DNA from: JAVWMQ01 sp036637375
Lineage (GTDB): Bacteria > Bacillota > Clostridia > Peptostreptococcales > Anaerovoracaceae
Direction: 5' to 3'
Length of the DNA: 19,832 nt
Assembly (NCBI GenBank): GCA_036637375.1
Contig: JAVWMQ010000033.1
Coordinates: 1-19,832 of the forward strand
The notes beneath the pieces were generated by a model, which ran no database searches, was not told where the DNA came from, and saw only the letters and a list, made by a program, of their open reading frames with translations. Shown here one piece after another: positions 1 through 7,117 of this stretch. Every line of letters starts with the position of its first letter. Position 1 is the stretch's first letter. The position numbers and the translations under genes are program-made.

Positions 1-13
1 ATATAAATAGTAT

Positions 14-41
14 TTGACAAAAGTATATAATGACATATAAT
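14..41 (+). promoter_or_regulatory. Sigma-A-type promoter of the major pilin gene
   Basis: Exact consensus -35 TTGACA (14-19), 16-base spacer and exact -10 TATAAT (36-41). Transcription should begin near 48, leaving a leader of about 33 bases before the pilin ATG at 81. A second TATAAT (26-31) lies ten bases upstream but is too close to this -35 to be used with it. An in-frame ATG at 30 lies between the two promoter boxes, so it cannot be the pilin start. Confidence 0.82.
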
Positions 42-65
42 GAAGATATAGGACATTGTAAGTGG

Positions 66-73
66 AGAAGGAG
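66..73 (+). promoter_or_regulatory. Ribosome binding site fixing the pilin start
   Basis: AGAAGGAG lies seven bases upstream of the ATG at 81. It is the only good Shine-Dalgarno sequence near this gene and decides the start in favour of 81. Confidence 0.85.
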
Positions 74-80
74 ATACAAT

Positions 81-488
81 ATGTACGAATTATTAGAGAA
101 AAATAAAAAAGCAATAAGAAACAAAAAAGGGTTTACCTTAGTAGAAGTTATTGTTGTTTTGGTAATCTTAGCTATTTTAGCAGCAATTTTAATTCCATCT
201 ATGGTTGGATACATTAACAAAGCAGAGAAAAAGTCTGTAGTAGTAGAAGCAAGATCAGCATTACTAGCGACACAGACTGTAGCATCAGAAGCTTATGTTA
301 AGAATAAGGCTGCAACAACTTTGACAACTGATCAAATAAAAGAAGTTACTACATTAGCAGAACTTAAAGACGGTTCAGTTACAGGTATCACAGTATTAAA
401 TGGTAAAGTAACAGCATTTTCCTATGACAATGGTACTTATACTGTTAAATACACAGAGGCAGGTCTTGGCGAACCAACCAAGAAATAA
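81..488 (+). CDS. pilA: Major-type type IV prepilin
   Basis: This 135-residue prepilin is probably the major structural subunit of the pilus. A basic 17-residue leader ends in KKG. Cleavage before F18 gives a mature N-terminus FTLVEVIVVLVILAIL with the conserved Glu at mature position 5 (E22), followed by the hydrophobic assembly helix (about 18-45) and a small Ala/Thr-rich globular domain with no cysteines. The mature length of about 118 residues is small but within the range seen in Gram-positive T4P and pseudopilins. Transcription is separate from the downstream pil operon: a consensus promoter lies upstream and a hairpin terminator follows 22 bases after the stop. That fits a subunit needed in excess. 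The class is certain from the N-terminus; calling it the major rather than a minor pilin is inference from size, position and promoter strength. Confidence 0.9.
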   Translation: MYELLEKNKKAIRNKKGFTLVEVIVVLVILAILAAILIPSMVGYINKAEKKSVVVEARSALLATQTVASEAYVKNKAATTLTTDQIKEVTTLAELKDGSVTGITVLNGKVTAFSYDNGTYTVKYTEAGLGEPTKK

Positions 489-510
489 AAGATAATTTAA
501 TAAAAATAAA

Positions 511-538
511 GACAGACTACAATGAAGTCTGTCTTTTT
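511..538. terminator. Bidirectional rho-independent terminator
   Basis: An 8-bp perfect stem, GACAGACT (511-518) with AGTCTGTC (526-533), has a seven-base loop and is followed by TTTTT on the plus strand. On the minus strand the same stem is followed by a T-rich run. It separates the convergent pilin gene and the secreted-protein gene and can serve both. Confidence 0.88.
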
Positions 539-552
539 ACTTAATTATTTAA

Positions 553-954
553 TTAATCATCATAAGCTACAAATGTGCCAGTTAATGTCATGTAGCTTGA
601 AGCTCCATAAGGTTTCACACCAGAAATAGTGTATCTGTATTTAGTCCCTGGAGTTAGGTTCACTCTAACTTCTAAATCATCTCTATCTCTAGAAATTATG
701 TATGATTTGTAAACCTTGCTACCTTTTGAAATCTTAATTTTAGGGTTGCTCCATTTTACACTTCTAACAAAATCTACAGATAATTCTCGATCTTCGTCAT
801 CATAGCTAATTTCTTCGATATACTTAGATAAATTAGTTGTAGCGCTTGTACGTGCATCAATCTTTTTATCTGCAGCGAAAGCCGCTCCGCTTAAACTCAT
901 TACACTAACTAAACTTACTATCAAAGTAGCAATTATTAAATTTTTCTTTTTCAT
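553..954 (-). CDS. Small secreted beta-rich protein of unknown function
   Basis: The 133-residue product has a clear Sec signal peptide: MKKK, a hydrophobic core (about 5-22), and an AFA-A cleavage site near residue 27. The mature part has a strongly charged segment (SYDDEDRE, about 50-57) and alternating hydrophobic/polar strands containing VKWSNPKIKI and LTPGTKYRYTISGV. The last resembles the turn-and-strand pattern of fibronectin-III-like sandwiches. There is no LPXTG motif, membrane anchor or cysteine, so it is probably released or loosely wall-associated. The ribosome binding site GGGAGGAAAA lies close upstream of the ATG. It faces the pilin gene and shares its terminator, and it is divergent from the pil operon. 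A pilus role is only suggested by location. I recall short Fn3-like secreted proteins of this style in Clostridia but know of no function. Confidence 0.75.
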   Translation of the reverse strand: MKKKNLIIATLIVSLVSVMSLSGAAFAADKKIDARTSATTNLSKYIEEISYDDEDRELSVDFVRSVKWSNPKIKISKGSKVYKSYIISRDRDDLEVRVNLTPGTKYRYTISGVKPYGASSYMTLTGTFVAYDD

Positions 955-984
955 AATATTTTCCTCCCGTGTACAATTAATATA

Positions 985-993
985 TATATACCA
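985..993 (-). promoter_or_regulatory. Possible extended -10 for the secreted-protein gene
   Basis: On the minus strand this reads TGG followed by TATATA, an extended -10 pattern, and would start transcription about 24 bases ahead of the ATG at 954. The matching -35 region is weak. The flanking DNA (about 1008-1055) is almost pure A/T and could act as an UP element for either divergent gene. Confidence 0.35.
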
Positions 994-1080
994 TACTATA
1001 CTTATATTAAAACTAAATTAAAAAAAATCTTTTTAAAAAAATTTAAAAAGAAAAGCGCAGAGTGAATGTAACTAGAGCTA

Positions 1081-1109
1081 TTGCTTTACTAGAGATACTT
1101 TGATATTAT
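1081..1109 (+). promoter_or_regulatory. Probable promoter of the pil operon
   Basis: TTGCTT (1081-1086), a 17-base spacer and TATTAT (1104-1109) would start transcription near 1116, giving a leader of about 75 bases before pilD. The leader contains a 6-bp inverted repeat, GGAAAA (1134-1139) with TTTTCC (1156-1161). A weaker alternative is TTTACA (1141-1146) with TAATTA (1164-1169). I see no riboswitch fold in the leader. Confidence 0.55.
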
Positions 1110-1190
1110 GTATATAAGTATAAAAAGATAATGGGAAAAGTTTACAAAAAATGATTTTTCCGTTAATTAATGGTAGAAAGCAGGCAGAAT

Positions 1191-1961
1191 ATGGAAATCG
1201 CAGCATACAGTGTAATATATATAATATTTTTTTTATTTGGGATTACCATAGGAAGTTTCTTGAATGTATTGATTTATAGAATACCAAGGGGATTAAGTCC
1301 TGCCAATGGCAGATCATATTGCCCTGGCTGCAATAATACCTTGAGAGGACTTGATTTGATTCCTGTAATATCTTATTTCAAGTTAAATGGTAAGTGTCGG
1401 CATTGTGGATGTGATATTTCATCAAGGTATCCATGGGTAGAATTTTTGGGCGGTGCTGCTGCAGTTTTAAGCGTATTTGAGTTTTTTGTAACCCCAAAGG
1501 CTATAATAGCTTTTTTGGTATTATCAGTTTTAATTGTTATTACATATATAGATATAGATATTCAAGAAATTCCAGACCGATTAAATTTAAGCATATTTTT
1601 GCTTGGAGTAGCATCTATTTTTGTTACTGACGATGTTGTAATCGGCTCAAGACTTATAGGTTTTGTTGCGGTTGCATTACCAATGGTAATAATTACAATC
1701 ATTATTAAGGATGCTTTTGGCGGAGGAGATATTAAGCTTTGTGCAGCAGCAGGTTTTTTGCTTGGTATTCAAGGAATTGTTGTTGGTGCATTTATTGGAA
1801 TAATATTAGGTGGGCTTTACGGAATCTATCTACTTGTGACAAAGAAAAAGGACAAAAAGGATCACTTTGCATTTGGACCTTTTTTGAGCTTTGGAATCGG
1901 AATCAGCCTATTTTGGGGCGAGGAACTGGTAAATATGTACTTGAATTTATTTGGGTTTTAG
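1191..1961 (+). CDS. pilD: Type IV prepilin peptidase / N-methyltransferase
   Basis: Integral-membrane aspartic protease that removes prepilin leaders after the Gly and methylates the new N-terminus; its substrates here are the five prepilins in this window. The N-terminal region has the zinc-type pair CPGC (44-47) and CRHC (69-72), typical of bifunctional enzymes. The catalytic aspartates are in the TYIDIDIQEIPD segment (D121, with D123 nearby) and in FGGGDIKL (D180). Several hydrophobic helices follow, with a KKKDKKD loop near the C-terminus. The length of 256 residues is normal. I chose the ATG at 1191 because AGCAGG lies six bases upstream; an in-frame ATG at 1170 adds seven polar residues and has no ribosome binding site. 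First gene of the pil operon, 16 bases from pilC. Confidence 0.95.
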   Translation: MEIAAYSVIYIIFFLFGITIGSFLNVLIYRIPRGLSPANGRSYCPGCNNTLRGLDLIPVISYFKLNGKCRHCGCDISSRYPWVEFLGGAAAVLSVFEFFVTPKAIIAFLVLSVLIVITYIDIDIQEIPDRLNLSIFLLGVASIFVTDDVVIGSRLIGFVAVALPMVIITIIIKDAFGGGDIKLCAAAGFLLGIQGIVVGAFIGIILGGLYGIYLLVTKKKDKKDHFAFGPFLSFGIGISLFWGEELVNMYLNLFGF

Positions 1962-1964
1962 ACT

Positions 1965-1971
1965 GGAGGGG
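1965..1971 (+). promoter_or_regulatory. Ribosome binding site fixing a TTG start for pilC
   Basis: GGAGGGG lies six bases before TTG at 1978. A start further upstream at 1951 would overlap pilD and lacks a ribosome binding site. The resulting N-terminus, PQYKYKA after the initiator, is typical of PilC proteins. Confidence 0.85.
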
Positions 1972-1977
1972 AAGCAA

Positions 1978-3183
1978 TTGCCACAATACAAATATAAAGC
2001 TGCAAGAATAAATGGCAAAAGTGAAAAAGGCATGAGAACGGCTGCTAATTTGGTAGAATTAAGAGCAACCCTAGAGGCGGAGGGCTTATTTCTAGTTGAG
2101 TCAAAAGAAGCCGTAAGTGAAAAAGGAACTAAGGCATTTAGTTCTAAGTTACTTTCTGAATTTTGTCGTGAACTGGGAATGATGCTTGGTGCTGGTGTGC
2201 CACTTATTCGTGCGCTAAATGTAATGGTCAAAAGAGATATTAATGTCAAGGCAAAGGAAAGCTATATTAAGCTTCACCAAGATCTCCAAAGAGGGTATAT
2301 GCTCTCAGAGGCAATGGAACATCAAGGTAATGTATATCCAAAGCTATTGATTAATATGTACAAGGCAAGTGAAGCAAGTGGTGCTATGGAACAAACCTGC
2401 ATGAGAATGGCAGAGCACTATGAAAAGAGTTTCAAATTGAAGCAAAAAGTTAAAGGTGCCATGATTTATCCCATAATACTTGCAATAGTGACTTTCTTTG
2501 TAGTAATTGGTGTTTTTACATTTATATTACCTAAGTTTTTCTCTATGTTTGAGGACTTAAATACACCTTTGCCAGGTATAACGCAGGTTATGATAAGTAT
2601 TAGTAAGGTTGTTCAGGAACAATGGCTTTTTGTAATTATAGGAGCATTATTCATAGTTTTTGGTATTAGAGGGATATTGAATTTGCCAAAATTAAGGCTG
2701 ACATTTGATAAGTTGAAATTAAAACTACCAGTTGTGGGGAAGCTTCTAAGGATAATATATACAGCAAGGTTTGCAAGGACATTAAGCTCTTGCTATACAA
2801 GTGGTATATCAATGATAAATGCGCTACAAAACACAAAGAGTACAGTTGGAAATGCGTATATTGAATCGCAATTTGATAATATGATTTCAATGGTTAGAAA
2901 TGGAGAAAATCTATCGGCAGCCATTGATTCGGTAAAAGGGTTTGATAGTAAGCTAGTTGCAAATATCTTAATTGGCGAGGAAACGGGTAGACTCGATACA
3001 ATGCTTTTGACAACAGCGGATAATTTTGATTTTGAAGCGGAAGTTGCATTACAAAAATTAACTGCTATTGTAGAACCCGGAATGATTATTCTAATGGCGA
3101 TTATAATAGGTACAATAATGGTATCTGTACTATTGCCATTACCTACAATGTATAATTCAGTTGGTAATATGGGCGGAATTTAA
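1978..3183 (+). CDS. pilC: Type IV pilus inner-membrane platform protein PilC
   Basis: Polytopic membrane platform that couples the PilB/PilT motors to pilin insertion and removal. The 401 residues begin with the family-typical PQYKYKA. Two T2SSF-type domains follow (about 60-180 and 265-385). Each carries the family pattern of a helical cytoplasmic part, with segments such as ARFARTLSSCYTSGISMINAL in the second copy, and a hydrophobic segment (about 155-185 and 365-392). A further membrane segment, QWLFVIIGALFIVFGIRGI, lies near 215-235. Length matches the family. Translation starts at TTG behind a strong GGAGGGG site. It lies 16 bases after pilD and 12 bases before pilM, within one operon. 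Confidence 0.95.
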   Translation: MPQYKYKAARINGKSEKGMRTAANLVELRATLEAEGLFLVESKEAVSEKGTKAFSSKLLSEFCRELGMMLGAGVPLIRALNVMVKRDINVKAKESYIKLHQDLQRGYMLSEAMEHQGNVYPKLLINMYKASEASGAMEQTCMRMAEHYEKSFKLKQKVKGAMIYPIILAIVTFFVVIGVFTFILPKFFSMFEDLNTPLPGITQVMISISKVVQEQWLFVIIGALFIVFGIRGILNLPKLRLTFDKLKLKLPVVGKLLRIIYTARFARTLSSCYTSGISMINALQNTKSTVGNAYIESQFDNMISMVRNGENLSAAIDSVKGFDSKLVANILIGEETGRLDTMLLTTADNFDFEAEVALQKLTAIVEPGMIILMAIIIGTIMVSVLLPLPTMYNSVGNMGGI

Positions 3184-3195
3184 TGGAGGCGTTAA

Positions 3196-4092
3196 GTGGA
3201 AATATCAATAAATATTGAAAATGATAGAATACAAATGGTAGAGGGCAAAATTAAGGGTGAGAACATTACTGTAGAAGCCTTTTATACTGTTGCCCTTGAG
3301 AGAGGTGTTATCATTAATGGGATTATAACAAATGTTGATGGATTCAAAAGTGCAGTTAATGAATTAGTTTCAAAAGCAGCATACTCAAAACTAAAGGATG
3401 TTAGAATAGTTTTGGGAGGAAGTCCTGTTTTAATTAAAACAAAGAGAATTCCCAAATTGACTAAAAGTGAAATGCAAGAATGGATAAAGGGTGAGTTTGA
3501 CGAATCGAATCAAGAAGATGACGAATTGGTATACGATTATTCTCTTTTGGAATTTAATAAGGAAAAGGGTGACAATGCCCTTCTATGTGCAATCAAAAAG
3601 AGCATACTAGAAAGTTACATAAACATATTTAATGAAGCAGGAATAACTATAAGTTGTATTGATATTGGGCTATCTTGCCAGATTAAAATGATAGATTTAA
3701 TAGATGAAACTATTGGAAAAACCTTTGTTGTTTTGTATCTAGACGGCAACAATCTTAACTCGGCACTATATACACAAGGTGTGTTTAGAGGATATAACAA
3801 AACGAGGCTCTTGTCAGAAAGTGGAACTGATCCACTTTATGATGAAATCCAGCAAGCTATATCCAAAATGGTTCAGTATAACTTCGCCGAAAAAAACGAA
3901 GATCCAGTTGAATCAATATATATATCTGGCTTTAATAATGAAAGCTATGTAGTGAAAAGATTAATTGAAGAAAGTGGTAGTTACTCGGTTAAGTTCTTTG
4001 CGGAGAAGGCAAAGGAAATTGTAAAAATACAAAGCGACGAGTTTGATTTAGACGAGTATTTATATGCGACAAGCAATTTAATTAGAGAGTGA
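3196..4092 (+). CDS. pilM: Type IV pilus assembly protein PilM (actin-like)
   Basis: PilM is a cytoplasmic actin-fold protein that binds the N-terminal tail of PilN and links the cytoplasmic motor side to the PilN/PilO membrane complex. The 298 residues start at GTG, five bases after GGAGGC. Identity rests on position before pilN and pilO, on length, and on a recognisable split actin-like layout: an N-terminal strand-rich lobe, a second lobe beginning near ITISCIDIG, and a second phosphate-type segment LYLDGNNLNSALYTQG. The first phosphate loop, normally close to DIGSSSIK in PilM, reads NIENDRIQ here, so nucleotide binding may be weak or absent. It is shorter than the usual 340-360 residues. 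Confidence 0.82.
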   Translation: MEISINIENDRIQMVEGKIKGENITVEAFYTVALERGVIINGIITNVDGFKSAVNELVSKAAYSKLKDVRIVLGGSPVLIKTKRIPKLTKSEMQEWIKGEFDESNQEDDELVYDYSLLEFNKEKGDNALLCAIKKSILESYINIFNEAGITISCIDIGLSCQIKMIDLIDETIGKTFVVLYLDGNNLNSALYTQGVFRGYNKTRLLSESGTDPLYDEIQQAISKMVQYNFAEKNEDPVESIYISGFNNESYVVKRLIEESGSYSVKFFAEKAKEIVKIQSDEFDLDEYLYATSNLIRE

Positions 4093-4103
4093 GGTAGGGA
4101 TCT

Positions 4104-4697
4104 TTGGCAAAAAATAAAAATAAACCAAAAGAAATAAACTTTTATGAAAGTTATATGTATGATCCTAAAGCGGAAGCAAAAAAGAAAGCTATACGCAATG
4201 CAATAATTCCTCTTGTACTAGTTCTTGTTTTAATACTTGGTGCCTTTGGATATCTAAAGATCGATACAATTATTAAAAATAAAAACACTGAGGAATTGCA
4301 AGCATACATAAAGGCACCAGAAAATATTTCTGAATATGAAGAGGCGAAACTCCTAATGGAAGAAAGAGATATTTTAACCAATATATATACAGAACTTGAA
4401 ACAACTAGAGTCGAGATGGATAAGGTTCCAATTGCAACGTCTATGCTTATGACAGAGGTAGAATCAAAGCTAGCTGGCGCAAAGGCTAATAGCTATACTT
4501 TTGATTCTGCTAGTGGCAAGGTTGTAATTGATATAAACACCATGTCTGTGAGAAATGTACCCATGTTAATTGATAACCTGCAGCAAATTAGTGCCTTTGG
4601 AAGCATTGATTACAAAGGCTATGAGGGTGAAGATGACGGAGAAAAATCTAACAGAGTTAGTTACAGGGCGATTATAACATGCAAGTTTAATTCATAG
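4104..4697 (+). CDS. pilN: Type IV pilus assembly protein PilN
   Basis: Bitopic membrane protein of the PilM-PilN-PilO alignment complex. The 197 residues comprise a cytoplasmic N-terminus with KEINFYE at 9-15, which corresponds in position to the INLLP-type PilM-binding motif of Gram-negative PilN. One membrane helix follows (about 33-52), then a charged coiled-coil-like region (about 58-115), and a C-terminal ferredoxin-like alpha/beta domain containing VVIDINTMSVRNVPMLIDNLQQI. The start is TTG, preceded by the purine-rich GAGGTAGGGA. It lies 11 bases after pilM and 17 bases before pilO. Sequence identity to PilN is weak by eye; the call relies on architecture and gene order. Confidence 0.85.
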   Translation: MAKNKNKPKEINFYESYMYDPKAEAKKKAIRNAIIPLVLVLVLILGAFGYLKIDTIIKNKNTEELQAYIKAPENISEYEEAKLLMEERDILTNIYTELETTRVEMDKVPIATSMLMTEVESKLAGAKANSYTFDSASGKVVIDINTMSVRNVPMLIDNLQQISAFGSIDYKGYEGEDDGEKSNRVSYRAIITCKFNS

Positions 4698-4714
4698 TTT
4701 TTAGAGGGTAGATG

Positions 4715-5416
4715 ATGAGTAAGTTATCAAAACGAGAAAAAATCTTAATATATATTATGGCGTGGATGCTGATTTTGGCAGGGGGTGTCTACTTCCTTGT
4801 AATGCCTGCATTGGTAACTCATGATGAAGCGGTTTTGAAGTACAACAAAACTTTAATTGAAGCGCAGGAAATGAAGAATGCCATAAAAAATAAGGGCATC
4901 GTGAGTGTTGAGATTGACGAAGCGAAACTAAATATAAAACAAATGGACAAGTATTTTTATAAATATTTGGAGAATAAGTCAATAGATAGGTTAATCACTG
5001 GGGTTGTACTAAAAAGTGGTTTGACACCTTATGATCTTGAAATTGGCGAAGTAGCAAAAGATGAAAACGGGGAAGTCATAACAGATACAGGAGTAGGTGA
5101 AGCAGTCAAAGATGAAACTCAGTCTACAGGTGAAACTGCAGGTGAGGACAAGACTACAACTGTTAATGGAAATGCAGATAGGGTTAGAACTAGCGTAACG
5201 TCAATTAGAGCTAGAGGCTCATTCGTTGAACTAACTAAATTTCTAGCTGAGGCGAGAAAAGAAAAGGGTGTAAGAGTTGATTCCTTTGAGTTTAAGAAAA
5301 TTGACGAAACTACAGGAGTTTCAGAGGCGGTGCTAGGCGAAAAAGCACCAAGGATTGTAGGAAATGGATACGAGCTAACTGCAACAATTTTAATTTATCA
5401 AATAAATAAGTATTAA
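4715..5416 (+). CDS. pilO: Type IV pilus assembly protein PilO
   Basis: Partner of PilN in the inner-membrane alignment complex. The 233-residue protein has a short basic cytoplasmic start (SKLSKREK), one membrane helix (about 10-32), a helical stalk (about 35-100), a Thr/Glu/Gly-rich flexible linker (about 110-150), and a C-terminal ferredoxin-like domain (about 155-233) with the characteristic strand-helix run SIRARGSFVELTKFLAEA. Two ATG codons sit side by side at 4712 and 4715. The second is better placed, six bases after AGAGGG, and is chosen here. Starting at 4712 would add one Met only. The acidic linker is longer than in classical PilO. Confidence 0.85.
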   Translation: MSKLSKREKILIYIMAWMLILAGGVYFLVMPALVTHDEAVLKYNKTLIEAQEMKNAIKNKGIVSVEIDEAKLNIKQMDKYFYKYLENKSIDRLITGVVLKSGLTPYDLEIGEVAKDENGEVITDTGVGEAVKDETQSTGETAGEDKTTTVNGNADRVRTSVTSIRARGSFVELTKFLAEARKEKGVRVDSFEFKKIDETTGVSEAVLGEKAPRIVGNGYELTATILIYQINKY

Positions 5417-5431
5417 AAGGGGGACTTTCTG

Positions 5432-7105
5432 GTGAATAATATACGAATAGGTGATGTTTTAATAGAATATGGCTATATTAAAGATGAGCAGCTTCAAGAA
5501 GCACTTGAATACCAGAAGGCTCACAAAGATGAAAACAAGAGGCTAGGCACTGTTTTAGTTGAACTTGGTGCAATTAGTGAAGCACAAATGCAAGAAGCCT
5601 TGGCAAAGAGATTAAATATTGGGATTGTAGATTTATCATCTATAGCAATAGATCCTTTGGCAGTTGAAAAAATACCAGAAAAATTAGCGAAGCTTTATGG
5701 CATGATAGCCTATGAAATTAGGAACAATGAGCTTTTAGTAGCAGTTGAAGATCCACTTAATTTTTATGGAATTGAAGACGTTAGACAGATTACAGAGCTA
5801 AGGCTTGTAATTAATATTGATACAAAGAAACATATAGAAGCTGCAATAAAAAACAATTATGGTGCAATATCGGCAAAGAGTGCCTTACAAAAAGCATCAA
5901 ATGTATCTAGAACTAGAGAAGAAGCTCCAGCTGTTGAAGACCTTAGTGGAGATGCTCCAGTTGTTCAAGCCCTAAATAGCTTGTTACTCCATGGATATAA
6001 TATGGGCGCAAGTGATATTCATATTGAGCCTTTTGAAAGCTATGTTGCTGTTAGAGTTAGAGTTGATGGTGTAATCAAAGAAATTACAAGGCTTGCCACT
6101 AACATACATTTACCGCTTATTGCTAGAATTAAGATTATGGCAGAAATGGACATTGCGGAAAGACGTATTCCTCAAGATGGACATTTCAAAACGGTAATAG
6201 ACGATACAAGTATTAATGCCAGAGTTTCAATGGTTCCAACCATAACAGGGGAAAAAGCTGTAATACGATTTATCTTTGAAGAGGTATTAGTGGACGATCC
6301 AGAGAAATTTGGAATGACAGATGCAAATTATGAAAAGTTTGCAAATATATTATCTGCACCACATGGAATGGTGTATATTACAGGTCCAACGGGTTCAGGT
6401 AAAACAACTACATTATATATGGTGCTTGAAAAAATTGCTCAAAAGCCAATTAACATAGAAACAATAGAGGATCCAGTAGAACGAGATTTGCCTAAAATAA
6501 GCCAAATGCAGGTGAATAATCAGGCTGGACTGACTTTTGAAGCTGGGCTGAGAGCCTTACTTAGACAAGACCCTGACGTTATTATGGTTGGAGAAACTAG
6601 AGATAGTGAAACAGCAGAAATTGCTGTTAGAGCAGCTATAACAGGGCATGTGGTTTTTAGTACGATACATACCAATAGCGCAATTTCTGCTATTGTTAGA
6701 CTTCAGGATATGGGAGTTCCAGCATACTTAGTAGCTAACTCATTATCAGGGCTAGTGGCACAAAGGTTAATACGTAAGGTTTGTACTGAGTGTGGAGAGA
6801 TGAGAGAAGCAACGCCAGATGAATGTATAGCCCTAAGAATACAAAGTGGCAAAGTTAGAGAAGGCAAAGGGTGTCCACACTGTAATGGAACAGGTTACAA
6901 GGGTAGAATGGCTGTTCATGAGGTTGTGGAAATAGATAAAGCTTTGAGAAGGCTGATTGTTGATGGGGCAGATGTTGAGACAATAGAAAAAACACTTATG
7001 GAAGCAGGGAAATTCAAATCACTTAGAGAGGAGGCAGCTGAGCTGGTGCTTAAAGGGGTTACAAGTGTAACCGAATATCAGAAAGTTGCACACTACACAG
7101 ATTAA
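5432..7105 (+). CDS. pilB: Type IV pilus extension ATPase PilB
   Basis: Hexameric cytoplasmic ATPase that powers pilus assembly through PilC. The 557 residues have an N-terminal MshEN/T2SSE_N-type domain (about 1-150) and a core ATPase (about 170-540). Visible motifs are Walker A GPTGSGKTT (318-326), the Walker B-like segment DPDVIMVGE (380-388, catalytic-type E388), the His-box TIHTNSA, arginine-finger-type segments, and the PilB-specific zinc tetracysteine CTEC (451-454) and CPHC (481-484). The zinc motif separates it from the retraction ATPase downstream. Length is normal. The start is GTG, eight bases after AAAGGGGG. MshEN domains can bind c-di-GMP, so control by that messenger is possible; I did not verify the binding residues. 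Confidence 0.96.
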   Translation: MNNIRIGDVLIEYGYIKDEQLQEALEYQKAHKDENKRLGTVLVELGAISEAQMQEALAKRLNIGIVDLSSIAIDPLAVEKIPEKLAKLYGMIAYEIRNNELLVAVEDPLNFYGIEDVRQITELRLVINIDTKKHIEAAIKNNYGAISAKSALQKASNVSRTREEAPAVEDLSGDAPVVQALNSLLLHGYNMGASDIHIEPFESYVAVRVRVDGVIKEITRLATNIHLPLIARIKIMAEMDIAERRIPQDGHFKTVIDDTSINARVSMVPTITGEKAVIRFIFEEVLVDDPEKFGMTDANYEKFANILSAPHGMVYITGPTGSGKTTTLYMVLEKIAQKPINIETIEDPVERDLPKISQMQVNNQAGLTFEAGLRALLRQDPDVIMVGETRDSETAEIAVRAAITGHVVFSTIHTNSAISAIVRLQDMGVPAYLVANSLSGLVAQRLIRKVCTECGEMREATPDECIALRIQSGKVREGKGCPHCNGTGYKGRMAVHEVVEIDKALRRLIVDGADVETIEKTLMEAGKFKSLREEAAELVLKGVTSVTEYQKVAHYTD

Positions 7106-7117
7106 GCGAGGATTGAA

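Noticed and set aside
30..80. Longer pilin reading frame starting at ATG 30
   Set aside because: The codon lies between the -35 and -10 boxes of a consensus promoter and has no ribosome binding site; ATG 81 has AGAAGGAG at ideal distance and gives a normal leader.
1110..1190. c-di-GMP or other riboswitch ahead of the pil operon
   Set aside because: Some clostridial pil operons carry c-di-GMP riboswitches. This leader is short and A/T-rich, with only a 6-bp inverted repeat and none of the conserved GEMM-type sequence.
1739..2249. Short open frames on both strands across the pilD/pilC junction
   Set aside because: They overlap well-supported pilD and pilC coding sequence in other frames and lack start signals.
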